A stretch of 64,000 bases of DNA from Herbidospora yilanensis (GTDB taxonomy: Bacteria; Actinomycetota; Actinomycetes; Streptosporangiales; Streptosporangiaceae). Shown here one piece after another: positions 17,210 to 25,692 of this stretch. The translations under genes and the position numbers were made by a program. Under the pieces are notes generated by a model. The model was not told the origin of the DNA, searched no databases, and saw only the letters and a program-made list of their open reading frames with translations. Position 1 is the stretch's first letter. Each line of letters begins with the position of its first letter. The stretch covers positions 273,505-337,504 of the forward strand of contig NZ_BBXE01000016.1 of the NCBI RefSeq assembly GCF_001570565.1, written 5' to 3'.

Positions 17210-18517
17210 TCAGGCGACGGTGCAGTTGGCGCCATTGAGGGTGAAGGCGGAGGGGCGGCCGGAGTTGCCCGTGTGGGTGGCCTGGAAGCCGATCTCGGTG
17301 GAGGCCCCCGGGGGCAGGGAGCCGTTGTAGTTGACGTTTCTGGCGGTGACCTGACCGCTGCTCGGGCTGTAGGTGGCGTTCCAGCCGCCGGTGATGTTCT
17401 GCCCACCCGGCAGGGTGAAGACCAGAGACCAGCCGTTGAGAGCGCTGTTGCCGGTGTTGGTGATGGTGAGGTTCTCGGTCAGGCCGTTGTTCCAGGCGTT
17501 GACCGTCACGGTGACGCGGCAGGACGACCCGCCGGGAGACGGCGACGGGGACGGCGAGGGCGAAGGCGACGGCGAGGGGGCGGTCGGGCCGCCGAACTGG
17601 GTGAAGAAGTTCCAGACCACACCCGGGACCCACGTACGTGAGCCGCTGTCGCCGCCGGCGCCGTCCTGCGGGGCGGCGATGTGGCCGCCGTCGAAGGCCG
17701 CCCAGACGACCGGATAACCACTGCGGCAGCCGGAGTAGGTGGTGACGCGGTGGGTGAGGCTGCCCGCGGCCGGTTCCGGGGGGTTCTGGGCGGTGCAGCC
17801 GTTGTTGGTCACGAACCTGTTGCGCAGCGAGCGGCCGGAGGTGATGTTGTCGCCGATGCCGTGCACGCCGAGGTAGGCGACCGGCTGGGTGCCGCCGTCG
17901 CAGCCGCTCAGAGTGCCGGGAGAGGACTGCACCGCGACGGCGCGGAAGACGTTGGGGCGGGCGCAGGCCAGGGCGAAGCTCATGGCGCCGCCGTAGCTGA
18001 ACCCGACGGCGAAGCGCTGGGTGGTCTCCACGCAGAGGTCGGCTTCGATGCGGCGGAGCATGTCGTCGACGAAGACGAGGTCCTCCCCGCCGGTGTTGGC
18101 CCAGCCGTTGCTGATGCCCTGGGGGGCCACGAAGATGGTGCTGTTGTCGGACAGGCGCAACAGTCCGTAGTAGGCCCACACGTCGCGTTGCACGGTCTGG
18201 CCGGTGGCCACGTCGGTGGCGGTGCCGCCCCACCAGTGGAAGCCGAAGACGATCCGGTAGGCCCGGTTGCGGTCGTAGTTGTCGGGGATCCGCAGGATGT
18301 AGCTGCGGGACTTGCCGCCGCTCTGGATCGTGTTGGTGCCGTTGACCAGGGTCGGGGCCTTGCCGCAGCCGGTGGTCGGAGCCAGCATGGCGGCGGAGGC
18401 GGGGGCGCCGCTCAGCACGGCGGGGATCGTGGCCAGCACGAGGAGCGTGGCTGAGGCGATTGCGGTGAGGATGGATCTACGCCTGCCGGCGTTCGTCGGG
18501 GACGGACTCGAAACCAT
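17210..18517 (-). CDS. Secreted CE1-type esterase with C-terminal CBM2
   Basis: A 435-residue exported enzyme. There is a signal peptide (twin Arg region AGRRRS, hydrophobic core, ASA cleavage near residue 43), and an esterase domain of the feruloyl/acetyl-xylan esterase or polyhydroxybutyrate depolymerase-like family (LpqC-like) with nucleophile Ser174 in VGFSYGGAMS. A Pro-Ser linker repeat (about 308-325) and a family 2 cellulose-binding module (about 329-435, with paired Cys at its ends and the WNNGLTENLTITNTG core) complete it. It acts on plant cell-wall esters outside the cell. ATG at 18517 has AAGGAG 7 nt upstream. The stop is 50 bp from the convergent LysR gene. Confidence 0.9.
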   Translation of the reverse strand: MVSSPSPTNAGRRRSILTAIASATLLVLATIPAVLSGAPASAAMLAPTTGCGKAPTLVNGTNTIQSGGKSRSYILRIPDNYDRNRAYRIVFGFHWWGGTATDVATGQTVQRDVWAYYGLLRLSDNSTIFVAPQGISNGWANTGGEDLVFVDDMLRRIEADLCVETTQRFAVGFSYGGAMSFALACARPNVFRAVAVQSSPGTLSGCDGGTQPVAYLGVHGIGDNITSGRSLRNRFVTNNGCTAQNPPEPAAGSLTHRVTTYSGCRSGYPVVWAAFDGGHIAAPQDGAGGDSGSRTWVPGVVWNFFTQFGGPTAPSPSPSPSPSPSPSPGGSSCRVTVTVNAWNNGLTENLTITNTGNSALNGWSLVFTLPGGQNITGGWNATYSPSSGQVTARNVNYNGSLPPGASTEIGFQATHTGNSGRPSAFTLNGANCTVA

Positions 18518-18537
18518 CTGCTGCTCCTTGGTAGGAG

Positions 18538-18551
18538 GGGGAGCGTTCTCG
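18538..18551. promoter_or_regulatory. Candidate CebR/LacI-type operator upstream of the esterase
   Basis: A 14-bp site GGGGAGCGTTCTCG matches 10 of 14 positions of the Streptomyces CebR palindrome (TGGGAGCGCTCCCA). It lies 21 bp upstream of the esterase start, where a cellobiose-responsive repressor would act. The rest of the 18518-18781 gap shows no gene. Confidence 0.3.
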
Positions 18552-18781
18552 ATGACCTGTGAACCGGAGCCCCGCAAATGATTGCGTTAACATCGTGGAC
18601 GCCGCTCTCTTCGCAGGCGATCGAGACACCAGTGCAGCGGGAGCAAACAGGAAACCGTCACACCCGGTCAAGGACGAGGTCATTCGGCGACCCCTCGTGC
18701 CATCACTGACCAGGACGGCGACCGCGGTCGGCTGACATGCCGTGATGAAACTTCCACCGGCACGATCGCGGCCGAACTCGT

Positions 18782-19267
18782 TCAGTGGTTCAGCAGCCAG
18801 AACGCGAAACTCACGGGGACGATATAAGACATCCAGGCGAGGACCGGCACCATCAGCGCGGCCGCCATTCTGCTGCTCCGCCAATAGACGAAGAGAGCGC
18901 CGACGGCGAGCAGCCAGAACCACATCGCGTCGACGGCGGCCAGAAAATACCAGTTCAGGGCGAGCACCAAGGGTGTCCACAAGGCGTAGAAGGCGGTATC
19001 GGCAGCCCACCACCACAAGGCGAAAGCCCTGGCTTTCTCATACCAGAGCAGACCGGCGGTCAGAGCGAGGAGGAGTGACGCGAAGGCGAAGGCCGGCCCG
19101 TTGAGCCAGATCGGCAAAGCCCACGACGGCAGGCGAATACTCCGATATTCCCGGTGTGAATCGACCACGAGAACACGGTTGTCCACCATCACGGCGAGTA
19201 TGGCGGCAAGGGCCAGCGCCAGCCCCGGCCAGCGCTGGAGCCAATGGCCGCCCGCGTAACCAGCCAT
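18782..19267 (-). CDS. TspO/MBR-like membrane protein
   Basis: A 161-residue protein with five predicted helices. The C-terminal half matches the TspO/MBR pattern: an ALWTPLVLALNW segment and RMAAALMVPVLAWMSYIV before a final helix ending FWLLNH. TspO proteins bind porphyrins and other aromatic ligands. The N-terminal third is more diverged than usual, with an insertion between helices 1 and 2. ATG at 19267 is preferred over an upstream GTG at 19303; neither has a strong ribosome-binding site. No porphyrin gene is adjacent. Confidence 0.6.
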   Translation of the reverse strand: MAGYAGGHWLQRWPGLALALAAILAVMVDNRVLVVDSHREYRSIRLPSWALPIWLNGPAFAFASLLLALTAGLLWYEKARAFALWWWAADTAFYALWTPLVLALNWYFLAAVDAMWFWLLAVGALFVYWRSSRMAAALMVPVLAWMSYIVPVSFAFWLLNH

Positions 19268-19396
19268 GTCCAGGCGCTGCCCACACGCGAGATCGGTAAA
19301 CACGCGATCCCGGGGCGGAATCGTCGAGCGGCCGGAGGAGGCTCCCGCTGACGACCGGCACTGGAGACGATCACCGTCCTGGTCGCCCGCTCCCGT

Positions 19397-20053
19397 TTAC
19401 GCCTGCTCGCCCTTCCTTCGCCGTACCCGCAGCAGCACGACCACTCCGATGACGGCAGCCGCCGCGGCGGTGCCGGCGGCCACGGTGATCACGGCCGCGG
19501 TCGTGCCGCCGCCGGAGCCGGTGAAGCGCAGTCGGCTGGTCTGCTGCCGCGCCGTGTAGAGGGTCTGGGCCGGGGTGGCCGGCGTCTCGGCGGTGAGCAT
19601 GGTCCGGTAGTTCTCGTTGAGGTCGGTGAGGGCGCTCACCGTGACGTCGAGGTCGACGGCCGGACGAGGGCAGTCGAAGGTCAGCCGGGCGCCTTGGGCG
19701 ACCACTCGTTCCAGCGACTCCAGCCGGCCGGGACACGGGGTGCCGCTCTGCGCGACGGTGATGCGGCCGAGCAGGTAGTCGCGGACCGCCGCGGATCGTT
19801 GCAGCTTCTGCTCTCCGGTGAGGGCGGTGGACACCGGCCCGTTGGCGGGGTTCTCGAAGGCGCCGAGTGACTGGCCGAGCGCGACCCAGTCGTCTTCGGC
19901 CGCCAGCCAGGCGATGGCCACGTGTGAGCCGTCAACGCTGATCCGCGCGGTGGACGGGGGGCCGAAGGGGTGGGCGGCGGCCGGCGCCGCCGGTGTGGCG
20001 GCCACCGCCGCCGCGGCGAGCAGCGCGCCCGTCAGACGGATACGGAAGGTCAC
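19397..20053 (-). CDS. Secreted protein with C-terminal membrane anchor
   Basis: A 218-residue protein: an N-terminal signal peptide (hydrophobic AAAAVAATPAAPAAA, then mature start HPFGPP), an extracytoplasmic domain with two Cys (in GTPCPGR and TFDCPRP, likely a disulfide), and one C-terminal helix (about 185-208) ending RVRRRKGEQA. The layout is that of a surface-anchored protein with a cytosolic basic tail. The AHPFG start resembles periplasmic domains attached to HupE/nickel-transporter-like proteins (weak). It lies downstream of the phosphatase gene on the same strand, separated by a strong hairpin. Confidence 0.7.
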   Translation of the reverse strand: MTFRIRLTGALLAAAAVAATPAAPAAAHPFGPPSTARISVDGSHVAIAWLAAEDDWVALGQSLGAFENPANGPVSTALTGEQKLQRSAAVRDYLLGRITVAQSGTPCPGRLESLERVVAQGARLTFDCPRPAVDLDVTVSALTDLNENYRTMLTAETPATPAQTLYTARQQTSRLRFTGSGGGTTAAVITVAAGTAAAAAVIGVVVLLRVRRRKGEQA

Positions 20054-20081
20054 GGGGTCTCCTGTCGAGCCGGCCTGGGGT

Positions 20082-20112
20082 GGCCGGGCCGGCGTGGTGC
20101 GCCGGCCCGGCC
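20082..20112 (-). terminator. Hairpin terminator after the phosphatase gene
   Basis: A perfect 13-bp GC stem (20082-20094 with 20100-20112) and a 5-nt loop, 6 bp beyond the phosphatase stop and upstream of the next gene on that strand. Confidence 0.65.
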
Positions 20113-20118
20113 CGGGTA

Positions 20119-21789
20119 CTACTTGACGGTGATCACCGGGCTGGTGATCTCCTGGGTGGCGCTCTCCAGGTACACCCGGTAGGTGCTGTCCTTGTCGAGG
20201 TCGGCCGGCAGCTTGAAGCCGTAGGTCAGCTTGCCGAGCGCGTCGGCGGTCTGGGTGCCGACGTAGATCCGGCTGTCGACCGTGCCCTTGATGCGGATGA
20301 GGTAGACCTTCACCTTCTCGGCCGAGTCGTAGCCGAAAGCGGTGGCGGTGAGCTGCTCGCCCGGCGAGACGCTGGTCTTGTCGACGATGACCTGCTCGCC
20401 GGTGTTGCCGGTGCCGAGCTCGGTGACGGTGCGCTCACCGGCGTCGTTCTTGCGGATCAGGAAGCCGTCGTGGTGCTCGCCGTTGGCGTAGCGGGCCTCG
20501 AAGCGGATCTGGTCCTTGTCGACGTCGATCATCTGGTAGAGCTGCGTGTTCTCGCTGCTGCTGATCAGCTCGGCGCCGTTGCCGGTCCAGTTCACGCCGC
20601 CGTTGAGCTCGTACATCTTGCCGCCCGAGACGGAGACCACGTACGAGACGCCGTTGTGCGTGGTCGCGGACTGTCGGGCCGACTTCGGGTTGCCGCGGCC
20701 GTACGAGTGGTCGTGGCCCTGGAGCACCAGGTCGACGCCGTACTTCTCGAACAGCGGGGCCCACTGGGCGCGGACGACCGGGTTGTTGCGGGTGCCGGTG
20801 GTGGAGTAGACGGGGTGGTGGAAGGTCACCACGGTCCACTTGTTCGGGTTGTCCTTGAGGAGGCCCTCCAGCCACGCGGTCTGCTTGGCCATCAGGTCGG
20901 GGATGGACTGCACGTTGGTGTTCAGGCCGATGAAGCGCACGCCCTGGTAGTCCACGTAGTACGCGGTCTTGGCGATGTTCTGGGCGCTCGGGTAGTCGGT
21001 CCAGGCCGGGCCGTTGTCCGGGTACGGGAACTGCGGCACCCAGAACGACGACAACGCGGAGCCGCTGTACTCGTGGTTACCGGTGATGGAGAGGTTGTTG
21101 ACCTGGCTGTCGATGAAGCCGCCGGCCTTGAACCACTGGCCCCACTGCTCCTCGCTGTTGGCGGAGTCGATGAGGTCACCGGCGTTGACGATCAGCTTGG
21201 CCTGCGGCCGGTCGGCGAACGCCTGGCGGAACACGCGGGGGACGGCCGAGTCGATGTAGTTCTGCGCGTCGCCGTAGTAGATGAAGGAGAACGGCTGGAA
21301 GGCGGCGGCGGCGGTGGTGAAGTCGTTCCACTCGCTCCAGTTGGTGCCGTCGCCGACGCGGTAGGTGTACCGGGTGGCGGGCTTGAGGCCGGTGAACTCG
21401 ACCGTGTGGTACGTCGAGGCGTACCCGAGAGTGGTGTTGACCGGGGTGCTCGACTGGGCCTTCACGTTGGTGACGGCGCCGGCGGCGGGGGCGACCTCGC
21501 CCAGCGCGCGAGGCGACTCCAGGATCTCGGCCTGGGCGACATCGGCGGTGGCGTTGGCGCGCCAGGTGACCTTCTGGGACGCGGAAGGCGTGGCGGTCGG
21601 GGTGAGGATGACCCGGTCGGGCATCGGGGTGGGCTTGTGGATCTCGGCGGCGGGGAACTTCGGCGGTGCGGCGGCGCCGAACGCCATCGGGCTGAAGGAC
21701 AGACCGCCGACGAGCAGCGCGCTGGCGCCGATCACGGTCAGTTTGGCCTTCCGGGTCCGCGGGGACCAGGGTCGGGTGGCGTCACTCAC
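20119..21789 (-). CDS. Secreted purple-acid-phosphatase-like metallophosphoesterase
   Basis: A 556-residue exported enzyme. It has a signal region (basic SPRTRKAK, then a hydrophobic core to about residue 40) and an N-terminal fibronectin-like domain (VTWRANATADVAQAEI, TVEFTGLKPATRYTYRVGDG). The metallophosphatase domain has motifs YYGDAQNY, NAGDLIDS, GNHEYS, FHHPVYS and GHDHSYGR, which supply the two-metal site. A C-terminal beta domain follows (about 465-556). GTG at 21789 is chosen as the start of the signal peptide, with AGGAG 11 nt upstream; GTG at 21801 is an alternative. A GTTCACT heptamer (complement of 21901-21907) is a single PHO-box-like unit, too little to claim PhoP control. Confidence 0.88.
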   Translation of the reverse strand: MSDATRPWSPRTRKAKLTVIGASALLVGGLSFSPMAFGAAAPPKFPAAEIHKPTPMPDRVILTPTATPSASQKVTWRANATADVAQAEILESPRALGEVAPAAGAVTNVKAQSSTPVNTTLGYASTYHTVEFTGLKPATRYTYRVGDGTNWSEWNDFTTAAAAFQPFSFIYYGDAQNYIDSAVPRVFRQAFADRPQAKLIVNAGDLIDSANSEEQWGQWFKAGGFIDSQVNNLSITGNHEYSGSALSSFWVPQFPYPDNGPAWTDYPSAQNIAKTAYYVDYQGVRFIGLNTNVQSIPDLMAKQTAWLEGLLKDNPNKWTVVTFHHPVYSTTGTRNNPVVRAQWAPLFEKYGVDLVLQGHDHSYGRGNPKSARQSATTHNGVSYVVSVSGGKMYELNGGVNWTGNGAELISSSENTQLYQMIDVDKDQIRFEARYANGEHHDGFLIRKNDAGERTVTELGTGNTGEQVIVDKTSVSPGEQLTATAFGYDSAEKVKVYLIRIKGTVDSRIYVGTQTADALGKLTYGFKLPADLDKDSTYRVYLESATQEITSPVITVK

Positions 21790-22072
21790 GTCGAGCTTCA
21801 CTCCTGAGGAAGGGGACTTCGTCCCACCGAAGGGGCACGGTGGGATGTCCGAATCCACGCAGAATCGGTTGGCCAAAGATCCACCAGAACCTTGCCGCGA
21901 AGTGAACTGACGATCTCCTCCGCGCTGTTGTGAGCAACGTCACCCGAGGTCAGGCCGGGGGAGCCGAGCCGTCATCAGGACTCCGTACGGCTGACACCTG
22001 GCGTTGAGGTGATATTTCACATGATGCGGAAGTCTGGGGGGTCAGCATGATCGCCCGTCAGGACAGGTGCCG

Positions 22073-22567
22073 ATGACCGTAGCCCGGCAGACCGCCCGCC
22101 GGCCGTTCCGCCTTCTGACGATGGCGCCGGCCGTGCTCGCGCTCGGCGCGCTCTTCGTCGTCCCGGCGACTACGGCCGTCCACAAGGGCGACGACTTCAT
22201 CACCCCGGAGACGACCGGAGTGCTCAACCTGGAAGCGGGCGAGTGCTTCACCGACCCGGAGTACTCCCCGGCGGCGGGCGAGGAGATCGTCCTTTACACG
22301 CCCTGCGACCAGCACGCCGACAACCAGTCCTACGGCTTCGTGCACGCCGACGACGGGCCCTACGACCGTGCCGGGCTGGCCGCGTTCGGCTGGAGCAGGT
22401 GCGAGCGGGGGTTCGTGCACTATTGGCCCGGCGCGGCGGAGGGGGAGCTGTCCTACTATCCGATCCTGCCGACCGCCGAGACCTGGGCGGACGGCGACCG
22501 CGACATCATGTGCGTGGTCTACGACCCCCGAGGCGAGCTGGCCGGCTCGATGTTGCCCCGGGCCTGA
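22073..22567 (+). CDS. Membrane-anchored septum-formation-like protein
   Basis: A 164-residue protein with an N-terminal hydrophobic segment (about 13-36) and an extracytoplasmic domain containing LEAGECFTDPEY, YTPCDQHADNQSYG, SRCERGFVHYWPG and DIMCVVYDP. This Cys spacing and the C-x-x-x-H segment resemble the actinobacterial septum-formation/DUF4190-linked domain (VGDC..PC...H.EV). The role is unproven. ATG at 22073 has AGGACAGG 5 nt upstream. It is followed in the same frame by a coding-like remnant. Confidence 0.65.
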   Translation: MTVARQTARRPFRLLTMAPAVLALGALFVVPATTAVHKGDDFITPETTGVLNLEAGECFTDPEYSPAAGEEIVLYTPCDQHADNQSYGFVHADDGPYDRAGLAAFGWSRCERGFVHYWPGAAEGELSYYPILPTAETWADGDRDIMCVVYDPRGELAGSMLPRA

Positions 22568-22774
22568 GACCGCATTCCACAAGCGACCGTCGACCACGAG
22601 TCCGACGGCGACTTCGTGCCCCTGAACACCGCCGACAACCGGCTGCGCCTGGCACTCGGCGTGGTCCTGTCGCGCCCCGGCCGCACCCGGCTCCTGGCCC
22701 TCGCCGGAAAGGTGCTGCCGGAGACGGTGAAGGCGCGCATGACACGCACGATGATCCGGCCCGGTCGCGACTGA
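22568..22774 (+). pseudogene. Coding-like remnant without a start codon
   Basis: Immediately after the previous stop, the same frame stays open for 68 codons to a TGA at 22772-22774 and shows near-total G/C at third positions from about 22583 on. The translation contains SDGDFVPLNTADNRLRLALG and KVLPETVKARMTRT. There is no ribosome-binding site or start at its beginning; GTG at 22616 could give a 52-residue peptide. It looks like the C-terminal end of a protein whose front was lost by deletion. The family was not identified. Confidence 0.45.
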
Positions 22775-22851
22775 GCGATCCAGCCGCACATGTTTGCCCA
22801 TGTCATCGCGGGTAGGGATGACTGGCCATCCGCGACGAGAGGAACGATGAC

Positions 22852-23091
22852 ATGCAATTCGATCCCGCTCACGAGCCCGGCTCGCCTGAGGGAATGACGT
22901 CGCGCGAAGTGAACGGCCGCAGCGAACTGGCCAAATGGATCAGCGGGACCCATGTGTTCCCGGCCGATCGCGCCGCTCTGCTGAAGCAGGCCCAGTCCGA
23001 AGGGGCGCCGGACATCGTCCTGGCTCTCGTGCGGTCGATTCCCGACCGTACGTACGAGAACCTCCAGGACGTCGTCGACGAACTCGGCTAG
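22852..23091 (+). CDS. DUF2795 domain protein
   Basis: A 79-residue soluble protein of the DUF2795 type: SREVNGRSELAKWISGTHVFPADRAALLKQAQ and IPDRTYENLQDVVDELG, a pattern resembling a small helical fold of unknown role common in actinobacteria. ATG at 22852 has AGAGGAA 8 nt upstream. Its stop overlaps the stop of the convergent decarboxylase gene by 4 bp. Confidence 0.8.
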   Translation: MQFDPAHEPGSPEGMTSREVNGRSELAKWISGTHVFPADRAALLKQAQSEGAPDIVLALVRSIPDRTYENLQDVVDELG

Positions 23092-24542
23092 TGCTGGTCC
23101 TTGACGACGTGGATCGTCTTCAGTGAGGAGTCCCAGGCGTCCGGGATGACCATTCCCGCGCGCAGGCCGCTGGTCAGGTAGGTCAGCACGTCGTCGGTGA
23201 GCCGCTCGCCGGGCAGCGCGGCCGGGACGCCCGGCGGGTAGGGGGTGAGCATCTCGGCGGAGATCCGTCCCGCGGCCTCGTCCACCGAGACCTGCTCGAT
23301 CTCGGCGAAGAAGGCGTCCCGGGGCGGCATGACCTGTTCGAGGCGCAGGTCGCCGGGCAGCCGCACCTCGGCGGGCGGCATGTCGGCGGCGTGCGCGCCG
23401 AGGTCGCGCAGGGCGGTCAGCAGCGCCTCGGCCGACTTCTCGTCGTCGGCGTGGGTGAGCTGGGCGCTGATCCGGCGGTGGTCGGCCAGGTGGATGTTGA
23501 TGTGGTGGTGCTCGCGGAGCCAGTCGGCCATCAGGTAGCCGGAGGCTCCGGTCTGCGCGATGTCGATGATCACCTGCAGCGGGTCCATGTCGGCGGTCAG
23601 GCCGTCGTACTCCGCGTGGCCGTACACGTGGAAGCCGTCGATGTCGTCCACGGCCGCGCGCACGTGGTGGGCCAGCGCCAGGGCGCGGTCGTAGATCGTG
23701 TGGCCGTGCTCGACCATCTGCCGCCGCCAGCCGTCGAGCGCGGCGTAGATCAGCACGGACGAGCTCGTGGTGTTCAGCAGGTCGGAGCGGGCCTTCAGCA
23801 GGCTCGGGTCGATGCGGTCGCCCTGGAGGTGGAAGACCGAGCTCTGCTCCAGGGCCGAACCCATCTTGTGCACGGACGTCACGCACATGTCCGCGCCGGA
23901 GTCCATCGCCCAGGTCGGCAGGTCGGGGTGGAACGGCAGGTGGGCGCCCCAGGCCTCGTCCACGAGAAGCGGCCTGCCGTGCTCGTGGCACACGCGGGTC
24001 AGCGCCGACAGGTCGGCGCAGGTGCCGTAGGGCGTCGGGCTGACCACCAGGACGCCCTTGGCGTCGGGATGGGCCTCCAGGGCGGCGGCGAACGCCTCGA
24101 CCGACGGCGGGTGGGCCAGGTGCCGCTCCTGATCCCACGTCGGGTCGACCCAGACCGGGATCACCCCGGTCAGGACCAGCCCGGAGCCGACCGACTTGTG
24201 CACGTCGCGGCCGATGACGAGCTTCTCTCCGGGCCCGGCCGTCGCCATGATCGCCGTCTTGACCGAGAGCGAGCTGCCGCACGTGCTGAAGAACGCCCGG
24301 TCGGCGCTGACGGCGTCGGCCATCAGCTCCTCGGCCTCCTGCAGGATGCCGCCGGACGACTGCCGGTCGTCGAGCCCGGCCGTGGCCAGCACGTCCGACC
24401 GGAACACGTCCATGCCCATGACCTCGGCGACCCGGGGATCCACCCCCCGTCCCTGCTTGTGGCCGGGCGGGGTGAACGGGGTCTGCCCGCTGGCGTGGTA
24501 GGCGGCGAGGGCTTCCAGAACGGGTGCGCGTGAATGGTCCAC
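23088..24542 (-). CDS. Ornithine/lysine/arginine decarboxylase (short form)
   Basis: A 484-residue PLP-dependent fold-type I decarboxylase of the basic amino acid family (SpeA/Cad-like short type found in Gram-positives). The substrate/cofactor region starts PFTPPGHKQGRG, with SSGGILQEAE, FSTCGSSLSVK, VDEAWGAHLPFHP, and Schiff-base Lys in SVHKMGSALEQSS. GTG at 24542 is selected because GGAAGGG lies 8 nt upstream and homologs begin near HSRAPVLEAL; upstream in-frame TTG 24581 and ATG 24563 are weaker. A 7-bp inverted repeat (24545-24551 and 24575-24581) flanks the ribosome-binding site and could mask it (inference). Confidence 0.85.
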   Translation of the reverse strand: MDHSRAPVLEALAAYHASGQTPFTPPGHKQGRGVDPRVAEVMGMDVFRSDVLATAGLDDRQSSGGILQEAEELMADAVSADRAFFSTCGSSLSVKTAIMATAGPGEKLVIGRDVHKSVGSGLVLTGVIPVWVDPTWDQERHLAHPPSVEAFAAALEAHPDAKGVLVVSPTPYGTCADLSALTRVCHEHGRPLLVDEAWGAHLPFHPDLPTWAMDSGADMCVTSVHKMGSALEQSSVFHLQGDRIDPSLLKARSDLLNTTSSSVLIYAALDGWRRQMVEHGHTIYDRALALAHHVRAAVDDIDGFHVYGHAEYDGLTADMDPLQVIIDIAQTGASGYLMADWLREHHHINIHLADHRRISAQLTHADDEKSAEALLTALRDLGAHAADMPPAEVRLPGDLRLEQVMPPRDAFFAEIEQVSVDEAAGRISAEMLTPYPPGVPAALPGERLTDDVLTYLTSGLRAGMVIPDAWDSSLKTIHVVKDQH

Positions 24543-24612
24543 GATTGGGGCCCTTCCCGGCATGTCCGAGAAAAGCCCCAACCGCCGGGTGATTTTCTTT
24601 TGAGGCCGGGGA

Positions 24613-25275
24613 TCAGCCGCAGCAGCCGTCGGCGCAGCCGCCCGTGCGGGCCCCGGCCGTGGGCAGGGGGACGCAGCAGGCCTCGCCGCGCCATGCCTCG
24701 CGGCCTTCCTTCACCGCCACGGCCGCGATGACCAGGGCGGCGATCGGGTCGGCCCACGACCAGCCGAACAGGCTGTTGAGCGCCAGGCCGACGAGCAGGA
24801 CGCCGGACAGGTAGGTGCACAGCAGGGTCTGCTTGGAGTCGGCGACCGCGCTGGCCGAACCCAGCTCGTGTCCGGTCCGGCGTTGCGCGTACGACAGGAA
24901 CGGCATGATCACCAGCGACAGACCGGCCAGGACGAGCCCGGCCGTGGAGTGTCCGGCCTCCCCCGCGCCGAGCAGGGCGCGCACGGCGTCGAAGGTCACG
25001 TACGCGGCCAGGGCGAAGAACGAGACCGCGATCACCCGCAGGGCCGTTCGTTCGCGGCGCTCGTGGTCGGCGACGGAGAACTGCCAGGCCACCGCGGCGG
25101 CCGAGGCGACCTCGACGACGGAGTCGAGGCCGAAGCCGATGAGCGCGGCCGACGAGGCGGCGGTTCCGGCGCTGATCGCGACCGCCGCCTCGATGACGTT
25201 GTAGGTGATCGTGGCGGCGACCAGCCACCGGATGCGGCGCTGTAACGTCGCCCGGCGGGTCACGACGGTGGTCAT
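24613..25275 (-). CDS. CDF-family heavy-metal exporter
   Basis: A 220-residue cation diffusion facilitator with six predicted helices. Metal-site residues are in FGLDSVVEVASA (helix 2) and DSKQTLLCTYLSG (helix 5). The C-terminal tail is Cys-rich, with CC, C and CC groups in the last 25 residues, replacing the usual cytosolic ferredoxin-like domain. The Cys in helix 5 and tail suggest soft metals such as Cd, Pb or Zn. It starts with an ATGA overlap on the CmtR-like regulator's stop, so the two are one operon. Confidence 0.88.
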   Translation of the reverse strand: MTTVVTRRATLQRRIRWLVAATITYNVIEAAVAISAGTAASSAALIGFGLDSVVEVASAAAVAWQFSVADHERRERTALRVIAVSFFALAAYVTFDAVRALLGAGEAGHSTAGLVLAGLSLVIMPFLSYAQRRTGHELGSASAVADSKQTLLCTYLSGVLLVGLALNSLFGWSWADPIAALVIAAVAVKEGREAWRGEACCVPLPTAGARTGGCADGCCG

Positions 25276-25628
25276 GGCGCCTCTCCGGCCGGGCACAGGG
25301 TCACTTCGTGGCCGGTGGCCTGGAGCAGGTGTTCGGCCGAGGCGAGCAGGTCCATCAGTTCGGGGCGGGTGAGGGCGTAGAAGGACTGGCGGCCCTCCGT
25401 CCGGTAGTCGACGAGACCACAGCCGCGCAGGCAGGCCAGGTGCTTGGAGACGGTCGACTGGGCCAGCCCGAGTTCCGCGGTCAGGTCGACGACCCGGGCC
25501 TCGCCCCGGGCGAGGCGCTGCACGATGCGCAGGCGGGTCTCGTCGGCCAGGGAATGGAACAGGGCGGCCGCCGGGGGGACGCCGGCGGCGATGTCCGCGC
25601 TGACGCAACGCTCGCTATTGATCGCCAT
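25272..25628 (-). CDS. ArsR/SmtB-family metal sensor, CmtR-like
   Basis: A 118-residue winged-helix repressor. The DNA-recognition helix is LGLAQSTVSKHLACLRGCGLV. The CxxxC pair inside it (ACLRGC) plus a C-terminal Cys (EVTLCPAGE) reproduce the three-Cys Cd(II)/Pb(II) site of mycobacterial CmtR (Cys57, Cys61, Cys102). It should repress its own operon until Cd or Pb binds. It is followed by the CDF exporter with an ATGA overlap, and a palindromic operator lies directly upstream of its ATG. Confidence 0.9.
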   Translation of the reverse strand: MAINSERCVSADIAAGVPPAAALFHSLADETRLRIVQRLARGEARVVDLTAELGLAQSTVSKHLACLRGCGLVDYRTEGRQSFYALTRPELMDLLASAEHLLQATGHEVTLCPAGEAP

Positions 25629-25629
25629 G

Positions 25630-25654
25630 TCGCGATGATAGCTATGGATCGCGA
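25630..25654. promoter_or_regulatory. Nested palindromic operator for the CmtR-like repressor
   Basis: TCGCGAT (25630-25636) and ATCGCGA (25648-25654) form a perfect 7-bp inverted repeat, and the spacer contains a second palindrome, ATAGCTAT (25638-25645), the usual ArsR-type core. It lies immediately upstream of the repressor start codon. Confidence 0.6.
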
Positions 25655-25692
25655 TCGATGTCCGGCGAAGCCGAACGTGCGAGACTCGCGGG

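Noticed and set aside
15397..17406. A very long minus-strand open frame (669 codons) across the SDR and LysR genes
   Set aside because: Arg/Pro/Gly-rich translation without motifs; it is the antisense shadow of two well-supported genes.
19993..21807. A 604-codon plus-strand frame opposite the phosphatase gene
   Set aside because: Composition of Val/Gly/Ala/Arg repeats without domains; the minus strand carries all metallophosphatase motifs.
21890..21910. PHO box upstream of the phosphatase gene
   Set aside because: Only one GTTCACT heptamer; a functional PhoP site needs spaced direct repeats.
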